Source of the DNA: Caldithrix abyssi DSM 13497
Lineage (GTDB): Bacteria; Electryoneota; AABM5-125-24; Hatepunaeales; Hatepunaeaceae
Length of the DNA: 52,986 nucleotides
Direction of reading: 5' to 3'
Assembly (NCBI GenBank): GCA_945865405.1
Contig: CAMBDS010000018.1
Location: 1-52,986, forward strand
The translations under genes were made by a program, and so were the position numbers. The notes under the pieces are model-generated. The model had not been told where the DNA came from. It searched no databases and was given only the letters and a program-made list of their open reading frames with translations. Below are positions 1-7,811 of this stretch, one piece after another; the first letter of the stretch is position 1, and every line of letters begins with the position of its first letter.

Positions 1-328
1 CTATCACCCAGTTTATCCTCCCGTCGTACACCCAATCAGGGAGTAACCTAAAAAGACGCAATTCATCCGGCGTCAAACAATCAGCCGCTTCATCTCCTGT
101 CGCGGCAGTGACAAGGTCGTTTAACATGTTGCGAAAAAGAGTGCGGATCATATCTTTTTCTTCGGGCTCGAAGTAGCTTCGGTGAACCTTCAACACCGCC
201 ATCGGCACGTGGCAAACGAGGCAATCGACGACTATCAGTTCAGCGTCTTCGTTGTGAAGACGCGTCAAGACTTCTCCATCCTGAACCAGTCTGCAGAGAG
301 GGCAGTTGCTGCCGTAACCGTGAATCAT
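1..328 (-). CDS. Partial protein with CPLC and CLVC cysteine pairs, function unknown
   Basis: An open frame runs from a start at 328 off the left edge, giving 109 residues without a stop. The ATG at 328-326 overlaps the TGA of the upstream epimerase (327-325) in an ATGA junction, and an AGGGG ribosome site lies six bases upstream; this decides the start over the in-frame ATG at 334. The visible part starts MIHGYGSNCPLCRLV and later has DCLVCHVPMAVLKVHR, two CxxC pairs that could bind zinc. The CxxC plus 'VVLKxH' pattern faintly recalls HIT-type proteins, but the catalytic HxHxH lies outside the window if it exists. Translational coupling suggests co-expression with the epimerase. Confidence 0.75.
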   Translation of the reverse strand, partial: MIHGYGSNCPLCRLVQDGEVLTRLHNEDAELIVVDCLVCHVPMAVLKVHRSYFEPEEKDMIRTLFRNMLNDLVTAATGDEAADCLTPDELRLFRLLPDWVYDGRINWVI

Positions 329-1308
329 ATCCATCCCCTTTCCCTGTACCAGTTAATTGTTTGTGCCATGCCGCTACGAAGATCGTACTGCGGCTGAAAA
401 TTGACTTTAGACCGAAATGTCTCACCGTCACAAGTCCAGGCGGTTTGAGACAATTCGAGGATTTTTTGCCTGCTTAAAAGAGGAATTTTACCGCTTAAGC
501 CGGCAACGAATTCGATAACTATAGCGATCCCGGGAGCCACTCCAAGCGGTATCGGTATCCAAATAGCTTTCTTACCGAGAGCTTTTTCGACAGTATCCCC
601 CATGTCGAAAAGCGTATATTCTTCGCCATCTGTCGCGTAAAAGGTTTGACCGGAGGGGAGATCGGCCTCGATTGCCATTCGCATCGCGACGGCAAGATCG
701 TGGACGTGTATGATATTGAAACGCATCGACCCGTTGCCAAGCCTTAACTTAAACCCAAAATTTACCCAACGGACAAAAGTAAAAAAAGCACGGTCATGCG
801 GCCCGTAAACCGCGGGCGGACGGACTATTGCCCACCACATATCGCCTGCGTTGGAGCGTAACACCTCCTCCCCGGCAAGCTTGCTGACTCCATAGTTGGT
901 GATTGGCTGTTGCGGATCGTCCACTCTGCGCGGCCAACCGTTCAGCTCAGGCCCTCCGGCGGCTTGACTGCTGCATAGAAGAAACCGTTTTACGCCAACC
1001 GCTTTTGCTGCTTTGACCAGAACTGTCGTCACGTCACGATTGATCTGCAAGTACTCTGGCTGCGACCTCGCCCGGATCAGTCCGGCGATGTGCATGACGG
1101 CGTCACAACCGATTAACGAGTCCCGAAGTGTCTCGGTAGCTGTCAATTCGCCTTCAAAGAGTTCGACTTCGGCAGGAAGACGCGCGCGGTTGCTGCTGCC
1201 TCGCACCAGACAACGCACTTGCCAGCCCGCCCTGACAAGCTCGGTGACGGCGTGAGTGCCGACAAAGCCAGTGCCGCCGGTGATGAGTATTTTTTGGGGA
1301 GAAGGCAT
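325..1308 (-). CDS. NAD(P)-dependent epimerase/dehydratase (extended SDR)
   Basis: A 327-residue extended short-chain dehydrogenase. The N-terminus has the Rossmann glycine motif ITGGTGFVGTH (about residues 9-19), an acidic residue after beta-2 is replaced by an Arg-rich stretch (CLVRGSS), and the catalytic pair is NYGVSKLAGE (YxxxK, near residue 140). A Ser-rich CSSQAAGG supplies the third active-site residue, and RPPAVYGP is the typical post-catalytic motif. Length is normal for the family (300-350). Substrate cannot be told; nucleotide sugars, sterol-like or polyketide substrates are all used by relatives. ATG at 1308 is the only start in front of the Rossmann motif. It overlaps the following CxxC gene by four bases. 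Confidence 0.9.
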   Translation of the reverse strand: MPSPQKILITGGTGFVGTHAVTELVRAGWQVRCLVRGSSNRARLPAEVELFEGELTATETLRDSLIGCDAVMHIAGLIRARSQPEYLQINRDVTTVLVKAAKAVGVKRFLLCSSQAAGGPELNGWPRRVDDPQQPITNYGVSKLAGEEVLRSNAGDMWWAIVRPPAVYGPHDRAFFTFVRWVNFGFKLRLGNGSMRFNIIHVHDLAVAMRMAIEADLPSGQTFYATDGEEYTLFDMGDTVEKALGKKAIWIPIPLGVAPGIAIVIEFVAGLSGKIPLLSRQKILELSQTAWTCDGETFRSKVNFQPQYDLRSGMAQTINWYRERGWI

Positions 1309-1366
1309 TGTATGGTGACAGAGGTGAATGAGTTCTTTGAATACCTCGAGAATTTACCGAATCTCT

Positions 1367-1392
1367 CCAGGCGGACGAGGGCGTCCGCCTGG
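1367..1392. repeat. Palindrome, 11-bp arms, 4-nt loop
   Basis: Left arm CCAGGCGGACG (1367-1377) and right arm CGTCCGCCTGG (1382-1392) match perfectly around AGGG. It has no T-run and sits in a divergent spacer, so it is read as a dispersed palindrome, not a terminator. Confidence 0.7.
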
Positions 1393-1450
1393 ACAGTTCG
1401 AAACGCTCTTGTGACGGACAGGCACGGAGGCATGTCCTCTTGAACAAGGT

Positions 1451-1476
1451 GACAGACAAGAATGTCTGTCCTCCCC
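1451..1476 (-). repeat. Dispersed GACAGACA palindrome, copy 1
   Basis: The stretch is the exact reverse complement of 38937-38962 over 26 bases and differs at one central base from copies at 43484-43509 and 49761-49786. Core: GACAGACA-AGAA-TGTCTGTC, then CTCCCC. Confidence 0.85.
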
Positions 1477-1509
1477 GACCAAGCGGGGCTCGTAAACGGC
1501 ACCTACGTC

Positions 1510-1529
1510 GACGGGTATGGAGACCCGTC
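1510..1529. repeat. Palindrome GACGGGT-ATGGAG-ACCCGTC
   Basis: Seven-bp perfect arms and a six-base loop, followed by CTCC as in the GACAGACA family (copy 1) and the palindrome at 6887-6903. Arm sequence differs, overall layout is shared. Confidence 0.55.
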
Positions 1530-1655
1530 CTCCTTCATATTCAATTTACCCCTGTCGTGTAGCAGAGTCAAGCAGGGAAGTGAGACTATTTCCTTGCACT
1601 CGTTGCTTAAGGGTAGTAAATTAAGACTTACGAAAATACCCTTCGACTAATTATC

Positions 1656-1671
1656 AGTCACAAGTCACAAG
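1656..1671. repeat. Heptamer repeat AGTCACA x2.3
   Basis: AGTCACA-AGTCACA-AG lies 13 bases before the proS ATG and may overlap its ribosome-binding region (CAAGAGACC). Same 7-bp period as repeats at 3387, 14051, 31731, 39017 and 44801. Confidence 0.6.
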
Positions 1672-1684
1672 AGACCACTCATCC

Positions 1685-3385
1685 ATGCGCCGATCCCATT
1701 TTTTCGCACCGACCCTTAAAGAGACGCCGACAGACGCCATAGCAACGTCGCACAAGCTGATGCTTCGCGCCGGGCTGATACGCCCGCTCGCGGCTGGAGT
1801 CTATTCCTTCTTGCCACTTGGCTGGCGAGCCGCCACCAAAGCGTCGCAAATCGTCCGCGAAGAGCAGGACGACATAGGCGGACAGGAATTTTTTCTCCCG
1901 GTCATCAATCCTATCGAGGTTTGGGAAGAGACTGGTCGTGCGCAGGACTTCGGGCCTGAAATGTTCCGGCTGAAGGACCGCAAGGATCGGAGCTATTGCC
2001 TTGCCCCGACTCACGAGGAGATCATCTGTTCGCTGGCACGTGGCGAGTTGCGGTCATGGCGGGACCTGCCCCAGATGTGGTATCAGATTCAGATGAAATT
2101 CCGCGATGAACCACGTCCGCGAGGCGGGTTATTGCGGATCCGCCAATTTCTGATGATGGACGCCTATAGCCTTGACCGTGATGAAGAAGGTCTTGACCGA
2201 AGCTACGAGCATCAGCGGCAAGCCTATATCCGCACTTTCGAGCGTTGCGGGTTCGACTATTACATTGTACAAGCGTCATCGGGTTTGATGGGAGGATCGC
2301 AATCGGAAGAGTTTATGGTCGATTCCGATGCCGGTGAAGATACTGTTGCAAGGTGTCTTTCGTGCGGTTATGCCGCAAACCTTGAGGTAGCCACCTCAAC
2401 CATCGACCGTGTTGATGATGGCCCCGAATCGACAATGACAGAGGTAGCTACTCCCGGGAAAAGAACCGTCGATGAGGTTTCGGCGTTCCTGAACATCCCA
2501 CCATCACGAATGGTCAAGACGCTGGTCTTTGCTGGTTCGACGGGGCCTGTGATTGCGCTGATCGCTGGCGACGATGAACTGAGTGAGGCTAAATTGACGC
2601 GCGTCGTTGGCAGCATGATCCGAGCCGCTCACCCCGAAGAGGTGAAAGAATGGATGAACGCCGACGTCGGGTATCTGGGACCTCAGGGTGATCGCTCGAT
2701 CCCGATTTACGCCGATCTCCGTCTGGAAGACGCCAAAGGTCTCGTCTCGGGTGCTAACCGCAACGGCTACCACGTCGTCGGGCTTGAAATGGGCAGAGAC
2801 GTTCAGCCCGATTCATACCTCGATCTGAGAGTGGTGCATGAAGGCGAAGGTTGCCCGGTCTGCGGGGAGGCGCTCAAGCTGAAGAAGTCTATAGAACTGG
2901 GGCATATCTTCAAGCTCGGCACGAAGTATTCGGCGGCAATGGGAGCGACGTTCCTCGATGAATTGGGTGTCGAAAAGCCTATTGTCATGGGAAGCTACGG
3001 CATCGGCATAGAGCGGATTGTTGCTTCGGCGGTTGAGGCTCATGCGGACAAGGACGGCATCCGTTGGAACACGGCTTTGGCTCCGTTCGACGCGACGATT
3101 TTGTCTATCGGTGGTGGCGACGAGGCTGTGAATACTCTCGCGGAGACCCTTTACCAGGATTTGAAAGCTGAGGGCTTCGAGGTGCTGCTTGACGACCGTG
3201 ACGCCCGGCCTGGCGTCAAAATGAAGGACGCCGACCTGATCGGGATACCGGCGCAGGTTGTCGTCTCGGCGCGGAACATGGCTGAGGGCAAGATCGAGAT
3301 GAAGAACCGCTGGACTGGTGAACGGACGTTTGTCGCTCCGGAAGAGGTCGGTGACGCGATTGAGAAGATTTTGGCGGAATGTTAA
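1685..3385 (+). CDS. proS: Prolyl-tRNA synthetase, bacterial type
   Basis: This 566-residue class II synthetase charges tRNA-Pro with proline in the cytosol. The class II signatures are visible: the TSHKLMLRAGLIRPLAAGVY dimer/motif 1 region near the N-terminus, motif 2 around FRDEPRPRGGLLRIRQF, and motif 3 GSYGIGIERI near residue 440. Between motifs 2 and 3 lies the long insertion typical of bacterial-type ProRS (about residues 225-385, starting after a CLSCGYAAN segment), which in relatives edits Ala-tRNA-Pro. The C-terminal anticodon-binding domain carries DDRDARPGVKMKDADLIGIP. Full length for the family. The ATG at 1685 gives the canonical start; the Shine-Dalgarno is weak (AAGAG). Confidence 0.97.
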   Translation: MRRSHFFAPTLKETPTDAIATSHKLMLRAGLIRPLAAGVYSFLPLGWRAATKASQIVREEQDDIGGQEFFLPVINPIEVWEETGRAQDFGPEMFRLKDRKDRSYCLAPTHEEIICSLARGELRSWRDLPQMWYQIQMKFRDEPRPRGGLLRIRQFLMMDAYSLDRDEEGLDRSYEHQRQAYIRTFERCGFDYYIVQASSGLMGGSQSEEFMVDSDAGEDTVARCLSCGYAANLEVATSTIDRVDDGPESTMTEVATPGKRTVDEVSAFLNIPPSRMVKTLVFAGSTGPVIALIAGDDELSEAKLTRVVGSMIRAAHPEEVKEWMNADVGYLGPQGDRSIPIYADLRLEDAKGLVSGANRNGYHVVGLEMGRDVQPDSYLDLRVVHEGEGCPVCGEALKLKKSIELGHIFKLGTKYSAAMGATFLDELGVEKPIVMGSYGIGIERIVASAVEAHADKDGIRWNTALAPFDATILSIGGGDEAVNTLAETLYQDLKAEGFEVLLDDRDARPGVKMKDADLIGIPAQVVVSARNMAEGKIEMKNRWTGERTFVAPEEVGDAIEKILAEC

Positions 3386-3386
3386 C

Positions 3387-3400
3387 CCAGTGTCCAGTGT
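3387..3400. repeat. Heptamer repeat CCAGTGT x2
   Basis: Two direct copies of CCAGTGT begin two bases after the proS TAA stop and merge into the next palindrome. Confidence 0.55.
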
Positions 3401-3420
3401 CGGGTCGCTGTACCCGACAC
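3397..3420. repeat. Palindrome after proS, 9-bp arms
   Basis: GTGTCGGGT (3397-3405) pairs with ACCCGACAC (3412-3420) around CGCTGT. There is no T-run, so intrinsic termination of proS is not demonstrated; a repeat or mRNA 3' stabiliser is as likely. Confidence 0.65.
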
Positions 3421-3447
3421 TGCGAATCACGATTCGGCTTTTTGTTG

Positions 3448-3471
3448 CTGCCGACCACGGCGGGTCGGCAG
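3448..3471. repeat. Second palindrome after proS, 9-bp arms
   Basis: CTGCCGACC (3448-3456) pairs with GGTCGGCAG (3463-3471) around ACGGCG. It has the same geometry (9-6-9) as the preceding palindrome but different arms, as expected if the structure is conserved while the sequence drifts. Confidence 0.65.
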
Positions 3472-3498
3472 TAGAATGATATGAAATAGGAATTACCC

Positions 3499-4512
3499 TT
3501 GAAATCGAAACTACTTCTTGTGATTGTAGCTCTAATGGGCTTGTCTCTGCCAGTTTCGGCGCGATTGATAACGCTCTTTCCATCGGAACTGGACTTTGGG
3601 TCGACCCCGGTTGGTGAAATGAGTTGGCGGGATGTTCGGTTCAGGTATTCGGGGCCGGATAGTGGCATTGTTGAGATAAAAATCAACTATGTCGAACCAG
3701 ACAATATTGGTGTGCAGAAGAGTACGCCTATAACCCAACACCATGTCAGGCATTTCGGCGTACATAAGACACTCCCGCAGGCTATCCCAGTTTACGCGAC
3801 CGTTGCAGCAATCTTCAATGCGGTGAAAATGCATCGCCAGGATTTAGGGGAAGACCCGCCCTCGCTTGAGCGATTGATTGAGTTGGCGTACATCGAAATT
3901 CCCGATTCGCTGACTACGCAATGGAATTTTTCGCTGGTTGGACAAGACCCGGTCATCAAAATCGAAGCCGTTTCGACTGCCGAAATGCCTGACGGCGCAG
4001 GTCATACTATTTCCTTCGATATACAAACCGGAATATTCGACGGTTGGGGCGTCGAGTTCGACGGGAAATTCGAATTATCCAGCAATGAAGTTAGGACAGT
4101 GGAAGTCTGGTTCCTACCGGGCGAGGTTGAAGCTTATGGAGACACGTTGGACGTGGTTGCGAGAACATCGCATGGATATGAGGAGAGGCATCAAATTATC
4201 TGTACCGGGCAAGGAGCGCTGGATGTCATAGAAAACGGTTCAGTTCCGGAATCATTTGGTTTAAGTCCGGCCTTCCCCAACCCTTTCAACTCGACGACGA
4301 GCATCTCGTTTTCGTTGCCGAATTCTTCAGTTGTTCGCCTCAGCATTGTCCGGCTGGACGGTAAAGAGGTTGCAGTCTTGAAGGACGGGTTCTCGACGGC
4401 GGGTAACTTCAGCTACTCTTGGGATGGGGGCGAGACTCCGGCGGGAACGTACTATGCAAGACTCGTCTCAGGCAACCGGCAAACTGTCCGGCAAATTCTT
4501 TTAATTCGTTAA
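3499..4512 (+). CDS. Secreted protein with interrupted Hydin-like domain and NPFN sorting domain
   Basis: 337 residues starting at TTG 3499 behind AGGA (7-base spacing). A signal peptide (KSKLLLVIVALMGLSLPVSA) is followed by LITLFPSELDFGSTPVGE, the opening of an ASPM/SPD-2/Hydin-type immunoglobulin fold; its closing strands (VEVWFLPGEV...HQIICTGQG) appear only about 140 residues later. The intervening segment contains ATVAAIFNAVKMHRQDLGED and IEAVSTAEMPDGAGH, which look like a pseudopilin-type helix and sheet, so one fold appears inserted in another. Residues about 250-337 form the FlgD-like C-terminal domain (FPNPFNSTTSISF, then AGTYYARLVSGNRQ and a basic end), a signal used by type IX-like export in FCB bacteria. 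Surface or extracellular location is inferred; function unknown. Confidence 0.8.
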   Translation: MKSKLLLVIVALMGLSLPVSARLITLFPSELDFGSTPVGEMSWRDVRFRYSGPDSGIVEIKINYVEPDNIGVQKSTPITQHHVRHFGVHKTLPQAIPVYATVAAIFNAVKMHRQDLGEDPPSLERLIELAYIEIPDSLTTQWNFSLVGQDPVIKIEAVSTAEMPDGAGHTISFDIQTGIFDGWGVEFDGKFELSSNEVRTVEVWFLPGEVEAYGDTLDVVARTSHGYEERHQIICTGQGALDVIENGSVPESFGLSPAFPNPFNSTTSISFSLPNSSVVRLSIVRLDGKEVAVLKDGFSTAGNFSYSWDGGETPAGTYYARLVSGNRQTVRQILLIR

Positions 4513-4562
4513 GCAGGTTGACAGGCAGGAATGCCTATCGTACTGTAAGTAAAGATAATCCG

Positions 4563-4985
4563 ATGAACCAATTCGACGACACACAAGACACACCGTCAAC
4601 TCCAGTGACGAAACGTTGGGAAGAGGACGGTAACGAGTCGATCACACCACCAATCCCGTGGGAGGCGATGCTCTGTTATCTGCCTGTTTTTTGCTTGTAC
4701 CCGTGGTCGTTGCGCAAGGAGATGCCGGAGATCGAGGGTCACGCCAGACAGGGCATGATCCTCTTCGCAGTCGAATTAGCTCTCTTTTTAATAACCGTTC
4801 CGGTTTTCTATAAGATTGTGTGGATTGCGATTCTGGTCATTGCCGCATTAGGGGCGCTTGCCGCCTATAATGGTCGTGCCTACAAGTTGCCGATACTTTG
4901 GGATCTGGCCGAAAAGGTTGGGGTAGTCGAGAAAGCCGCACCAGCTAATGTTGAAAGCGATGAGATTTCAAAGGAAGAGGAGTGA
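4563..4985 (+). CDS. Small membrane protein, DUF4870-like
   Basis: 140 residues from ATG 4563. An acidic, Pro/Thr-rich N-terminus is followed by PPIPWEAMLCYLPVFCLYPW, an amphipathic EIEGHARQGMILF segment and two or three hydrophobic helices to about residue 105, then a charged tail. The 'HARQG...LF' motif before the membrane helix is what suggests DUF4870/Tic20-like small membrane proteins; role unknown. An in-frame extension back to 4419 overlaps the previous gene and lacks family features, so it is not used. The downstream methyltransferase begins right at its stop. Confidence 0.65.
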   Translation: MNQFDDTQDTPSTPVTKRWEEDGNESITPPIPWEAMLCYLPVFCLYPWSLRKEMPEIEGHARQGMILFAVELALFLITVPVFYKIVWIAILVIAALGALAAYNGRAYKLPILWDLAEKVGVVEKAAPANVESDEISKEEE

Positions 4986-5001
4986 ACTGGGTGGCAATTA
5001 T

Positions 5002-5742
5002 TTGACCCGTCCGGAATTCAGATTGGATATGGGGAACTCCTTTGAATTGATAAAGCAGGTAGAAACGGCTTCGATTGACCTGATCCTAACCGATCCGCCA
5101 TACAATCTTTCGCCCTACTCAACCGGCAATATCAAAGCCCCGTGGCGTAAGGAGATCAACAACGATCTGGCTGAGTGGGACAATCTCGTCTTTCATCCCG
5201 AAGAGTGGGTTGCGGAGTTTCAACGGATTTTGAAGCCAACCGGCAACATTTTCGCCTTTACCAGTTACAATATGCTGGGTAAGTGGCACGATGCGTTCGA
5301 CCCGGTCTTCGATACATTCCAATTCGTCGTCTGGCACAAGACCAATCCGGTTCCCAAGCTTCGACGCGCCGGATTTCTGAACAGTTGCGAGTTGATCGTC
5401 GCTCTCTGGAACAAAGGCCATAAGTGGAACTTTACAAACCAGAAGGCGATGCACAACTTCATCGAAGCACCGATCTGTATGGGCAAAGAGCGCCTGAAGA
5501 CCCCCCTTCACCCAACCCAAAAGCCGGTACGGGTGCTGAAACAGCTTATCGAATGGGGCAGTAACCCTGCCGACCTCGTCTTTGACCCGTTTATGGGCGT
5601 CGGTTCATCAGGAGTTGCGGCATTGCATCTCGAACGCAAATTTCTCGGCTTCGAATTAGATCACGAATATTATAAGGCGGCTCAGTTAAGACTCGAAGCC
5701 GCTTCATCAACGCAATCCCAAATCACGGTAGCAGTAGAGTAA
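5002..5742 (+). CDS. Orphan adenine DNA methyltransferase (beta class)
   Basis: Catalytic motif IV is LTDPPYN and it precedes the S-adenosylmethionine motif I DPFMGVGSSGVAA; with HPTQKP just before motif I, this order marks a beta-class N6-adenine (or N4-cytosine) methyltransferase. The region between (WRKEINNDLAEWDN to CELIVALWN) should hold target recognition. No restriction endonuclase or specificity subunit lies nearby, so it is an orphan, perhaps regulatory, enzyme. The start is uncertain: TTG 5002 follows GGGTGG at six bases and directly precedes the conserved RLDMGNSFELI block, while ATG 4948 or 4960 would overlap the preceding gene in another frame. About 246 residues from 5002, slightly short for the class. 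Confidence 0.85.
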   Translation: MTRPEFRLDMGNSFELIKQVETASIDLILTDPPYNLSPYSTGNIKAPWRKEINNDLAEWDNLVFHPEEWVAEFQRILKPTGNIFAFTSYNMLGKWHDAFDPVFDTFQFVVWHKTNPVPKLRRAGFLNSCELIVALWNKGHKWNFTNQKAMHNFIEAPICMGKERLKTPLHPTQKPVRVLKQLIEWGSNPADLVFDPFMGVGSSGVAALHLERKFLGFELDHEYYKAAQLRLEAASSTQSQITVAVE

Positions 5743-5746
5743 CCTT

Positions 5747-6862
5747 TTGTCGATCACGATTTCACCCGTCAGATCATCCTCCGACCTCGAAGAATTTATC
5801 GCCCTTCCCTACCGCCTCCATCGGAAAAATCCGGCATTTGTCCCGCCGCTGATTTCCGAGATACGGACTACTCTGAGTAAGGTGAAAAATCCTTTCTTCA
5901 AACATGCTGAGATGGAGATGTACCTCGCTCGTGTCGGTGACAAGGTTGTTGGCCGAATCGCGGCGATACTCGACCATAACTATCTGAAATCGTCTAAACA
6001 ACTTGTCGGTCACTTTGGCTTTTTCGAGTCGGTCAACGATCTCGATGTGGCGCACGCCCTTTTCAATAGTGCCTCACAATGGCACAGAAAGAACAAACTC
6101 CGCAAGATCATGGGACCCGCAAATCCGTCGATGAATGATGAAATCGGCGTGCTCCTTGATTCGTTCGAAGAACCACCTGCGGTCAATATGGTGTGGAATC
6201 CAGACTATTACCCCGAGCTTTACGACAACTCTGTCTTCGACAAAGCCAAGGACGTCTATGCTTACTCAATTTCCAAAGATGATGTTTCAGAGCGCTTGAT
6301 CGAGTTGGGTGAATTGCTGGTAAAGCGGACGAAAGTAACTTTTCGCCACCCGAACATGAAGAAATTCAACAACGAAATCGAGGTTTTGCGTGACGTCTAT
6401 AATCAAGCCTGGTCGGATAATTGGGGGTTTGTACCGTGGACGGAAGATGAGTTCAAACATGCCGCGAAAATTGTCAGAAAAGTAATCGACCCGAATCTGA
6501 TTTTGATTGCCGAGGATAATGGCAAGCCTGTCGCTTTCGCTCTTGGACTACCGGATGTAAATCAGGCGATCAAGCATGTCAGAAACGGCCGTCTGTTCCC
6601 TTTCGGGTTGATGAAGTTCCTTTGGCACAAGCGAAAGATTCACTCTGCAAGGGTACTTATCCTGGGCGTTATCAAAGAGTATCGGCACAGAGGAATTGAC
6701 ACAGCGCTTTACTACGAAACATTCCGGGTAGCGACAGAGAAAGGCTATAATCAGGCTGAGATGTCGTGGATTCTGGAAGACAATCAGTCAATGAATCACG
6801 CCCTGCTAATGATGGGAGCAAAGAAGTGTAAGACCTACCGACTCTACGAGAGAAATCTTTGA
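5747..6862 (+). CDS. GNAT-superfamily-like protein, 371 aa
   Basis: Starts at TTG 5747, four bases after the methyltransferase. The N-terminal half has LHRKNPAFVPPL and ends in a block GPANPSMNDEIGVLLD; the C-terminal half has LILIAEDNGKPVAFALGLPD, then ARVLILGVIKEYRHRGIDTA, an acetyl-CoA pyrophosphate loop of the R/Q-x-x-G-x-A type, and a terminal MMGAKKCKTYRLYE. This double-length arrangement is common in proteins annotated as N-acetyltransferases. The acceptor is unknown. Its position before a UbiA-type enzyme suggests an envelope or lipid role, but that is only contextual. Confidence 0.75.
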   Translation: MSITISPVRSSSDLEEFIALPYRLHRKNPAFVPPLISEIRTTLSKVKNPFFKHAEMEMYLARVGDKVVGRIAAILDHNYLKSSKQLVGHFGFFESVNDLDVAHALFNSASQWHRKNKLRKIMGPANPSMNDEIGVLLDSFEEPPAVNMVWNPDYYPELYDNSVFDKAKDVYAYSISKDDVSERLIELGELLVKRTKVTFRHPNMKKFNNEIEVLRDVYNQAWSDNWGFVPWTEDEFKHAAKIVRKVIDPNLILIAEDNGKPVAFALGLPDVNQAIKHVRNGRLFPFGLMKFLWHKRKIHSARVLILGVIKEYRHRGIDTALYYETFRVATEKGYNQAEMSWILEDNQSMNHALLMMGAKKCKTYRLYERNL

Positions 6863-6875
6863 GTGGGAAACTTCA

Positions 6876-7802
6876 ATGAATGAAGAGCGGACTAAAAGTC
6901 CGCCCTCCAAGATTATGATGTTTAAGAATATCATACGATCCTACCGCCTCCGACAATGGGTGAAGAGTGGCTTCATTCTCGCCCCTGCTCTCTTCACTCT
7001 CCACTTCCTCGAACCGAAAACGTGGGCGCATTTGATCCTCAGCGTTCTCGGCTTTTCTCTCGTCAGCTCTGCAGTCTATATCTTCAACGACCTGACGAAT
7101 CGAGATGAAGACCGTCTTCATCCGACAAAGAAAACGCGACCTATCGCATCAGGTAACCTACAAACACTGCCCGCTTTTTTTGGGTTGATCCTCGCGCTGA
7201 TTGTCGGAATGATTCTGTTGGTGGTTGCTTCGGGGAAGGGTGCAATAATCGGCGGGTCGTACTTTTTGCTGATGGTACTCTACTCGATATGGCTGAGGCG
7301 GGTTCCGATCGTTGATATCATCATTGTTGCTGTTGGGTTTGTGATGCGGGTAATCCTCGGCTCAATCATTATCAACGAACCATTGTCCCATTGGATGCTC
7401 CTTTGCACCTTCACAATTGCACTCTACCTTGGGCTTGTGAAGCGTCGTCAGGAGATTGCCGCGATGGATCAGAGCGATAACAGCGGCCGAAAGGTGTTGG
7501 TAAGTTATCCTCTCTTATCTGTCATCGATAGCTGGATAACGGTTCTGACAGCCATGACCTTGATTTTTTACGCCCTTTACACCGTTGATCCGCGAACTGT
7601 TGAGAAGCACCACACGAGTGCTCTGATCTATACCCTCCCGCTGGTGCTATACGGCATATTTCGCTATCAGAAGCTTGCCGTCAATGACCGGGCCGGCGAA
7701 GACCCGGCTGCACTCGTGGTGAGAGATGGGGGAATAAAGATCACGGTTGTGCTTTGGGTTGTAGCGGTTGCTTCCATACTTACTCTCGCTCGCAAAGTCT
7801 GA
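6876..7802 (+). CDS. UbiA-family prenyltransferase, decaprenyl-phosphate phosphoribosyltransferase-like
   Basis: An integral membrane enzyme with seven to nine hydrophobic helices. The first Asp-rich motif reads NDLTNRDEDRLHPTKKTRP followed by IASG, which matches the branch of UbiA proteins that transfers phosphoribose from PRPP to a polyprenyl phosphate (Rv3806c type) more than the quinone or heme branches. A second polar loop has LGLVKRRQEI. Product would feed cell-envelope arabinose or related glycans. ATG 6876 has GGGAA at seven bases, but codons 5-10 consist of a palindrome (6887-6903), so translation from ATG 6915 or 6918 (MMFKNIIRSYRLRQW) would give the more usual N-terminus. It converges on batE with only nine bases between stops. 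Confidence 0.82.
   Translation: MNEERTKSPPSKIMMFKNIIRSYRLRQWVKSGFILAPALFTLHFLEPKTWAHLILSVLGFSLVSSAVYIFNDLTNRDEDRLHPTKKTRPIASGNLQTLPAFFGLILALIVGMILLVVASGKGAIIGGSYFLLMVLYSIWLRRVPIVDIIIVAVGFVMRVILGSIIINEPLSHWMLLCTFTIALYLGLVKRRQEIAAMDQSDNSGRKVLVSYPLLSVIDSWITVLTAMTLIFYALYTVDPRTVEKHHTSALIYTLPLVLYGIFRYQKLAVNDRAGEDPAALVVRDGGIKITVVLWVVAVASILTLARKV
6887..6903. repeat. TTTAG-type palindrome inside the start of the UbiA gene
   Basis: GCGGAC-TAAAA-GTCCGC, followed by CCTCC. It is the same layout as 19514-19538 and 30937-30964 and would encode residues around R-T-K-S-P if translation begins at 6876. Confidence 0.6.
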
Positions 7803-7811
7803 CAACACCTC

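Larger units (their letters stand above)
1309..1684. other. 376-bp divergent spacer rich in palindromic and tandem repeats
   Basis: The spacer separates the epimerase (leftward) from proS (rightward), so it should hold promoters for both. No clear -35/-10 pair stands out. Instead it contains an 11-bp-arm palindrome (1367-1392), a GACAGACA-type palindrome (1451-1476), a 7-bp-arm palindrome (1510-1529) and a heptamer repeat (1656-1671). The small open frames here are repeat-derived and are not called. Confidence 0.6.

Noticed and set aside
2813-3583. 256-aa open frame on the minus strand
   Set aside because: It is antisense to proS, which has every synthetase motif, and its product has no recognisable domain.
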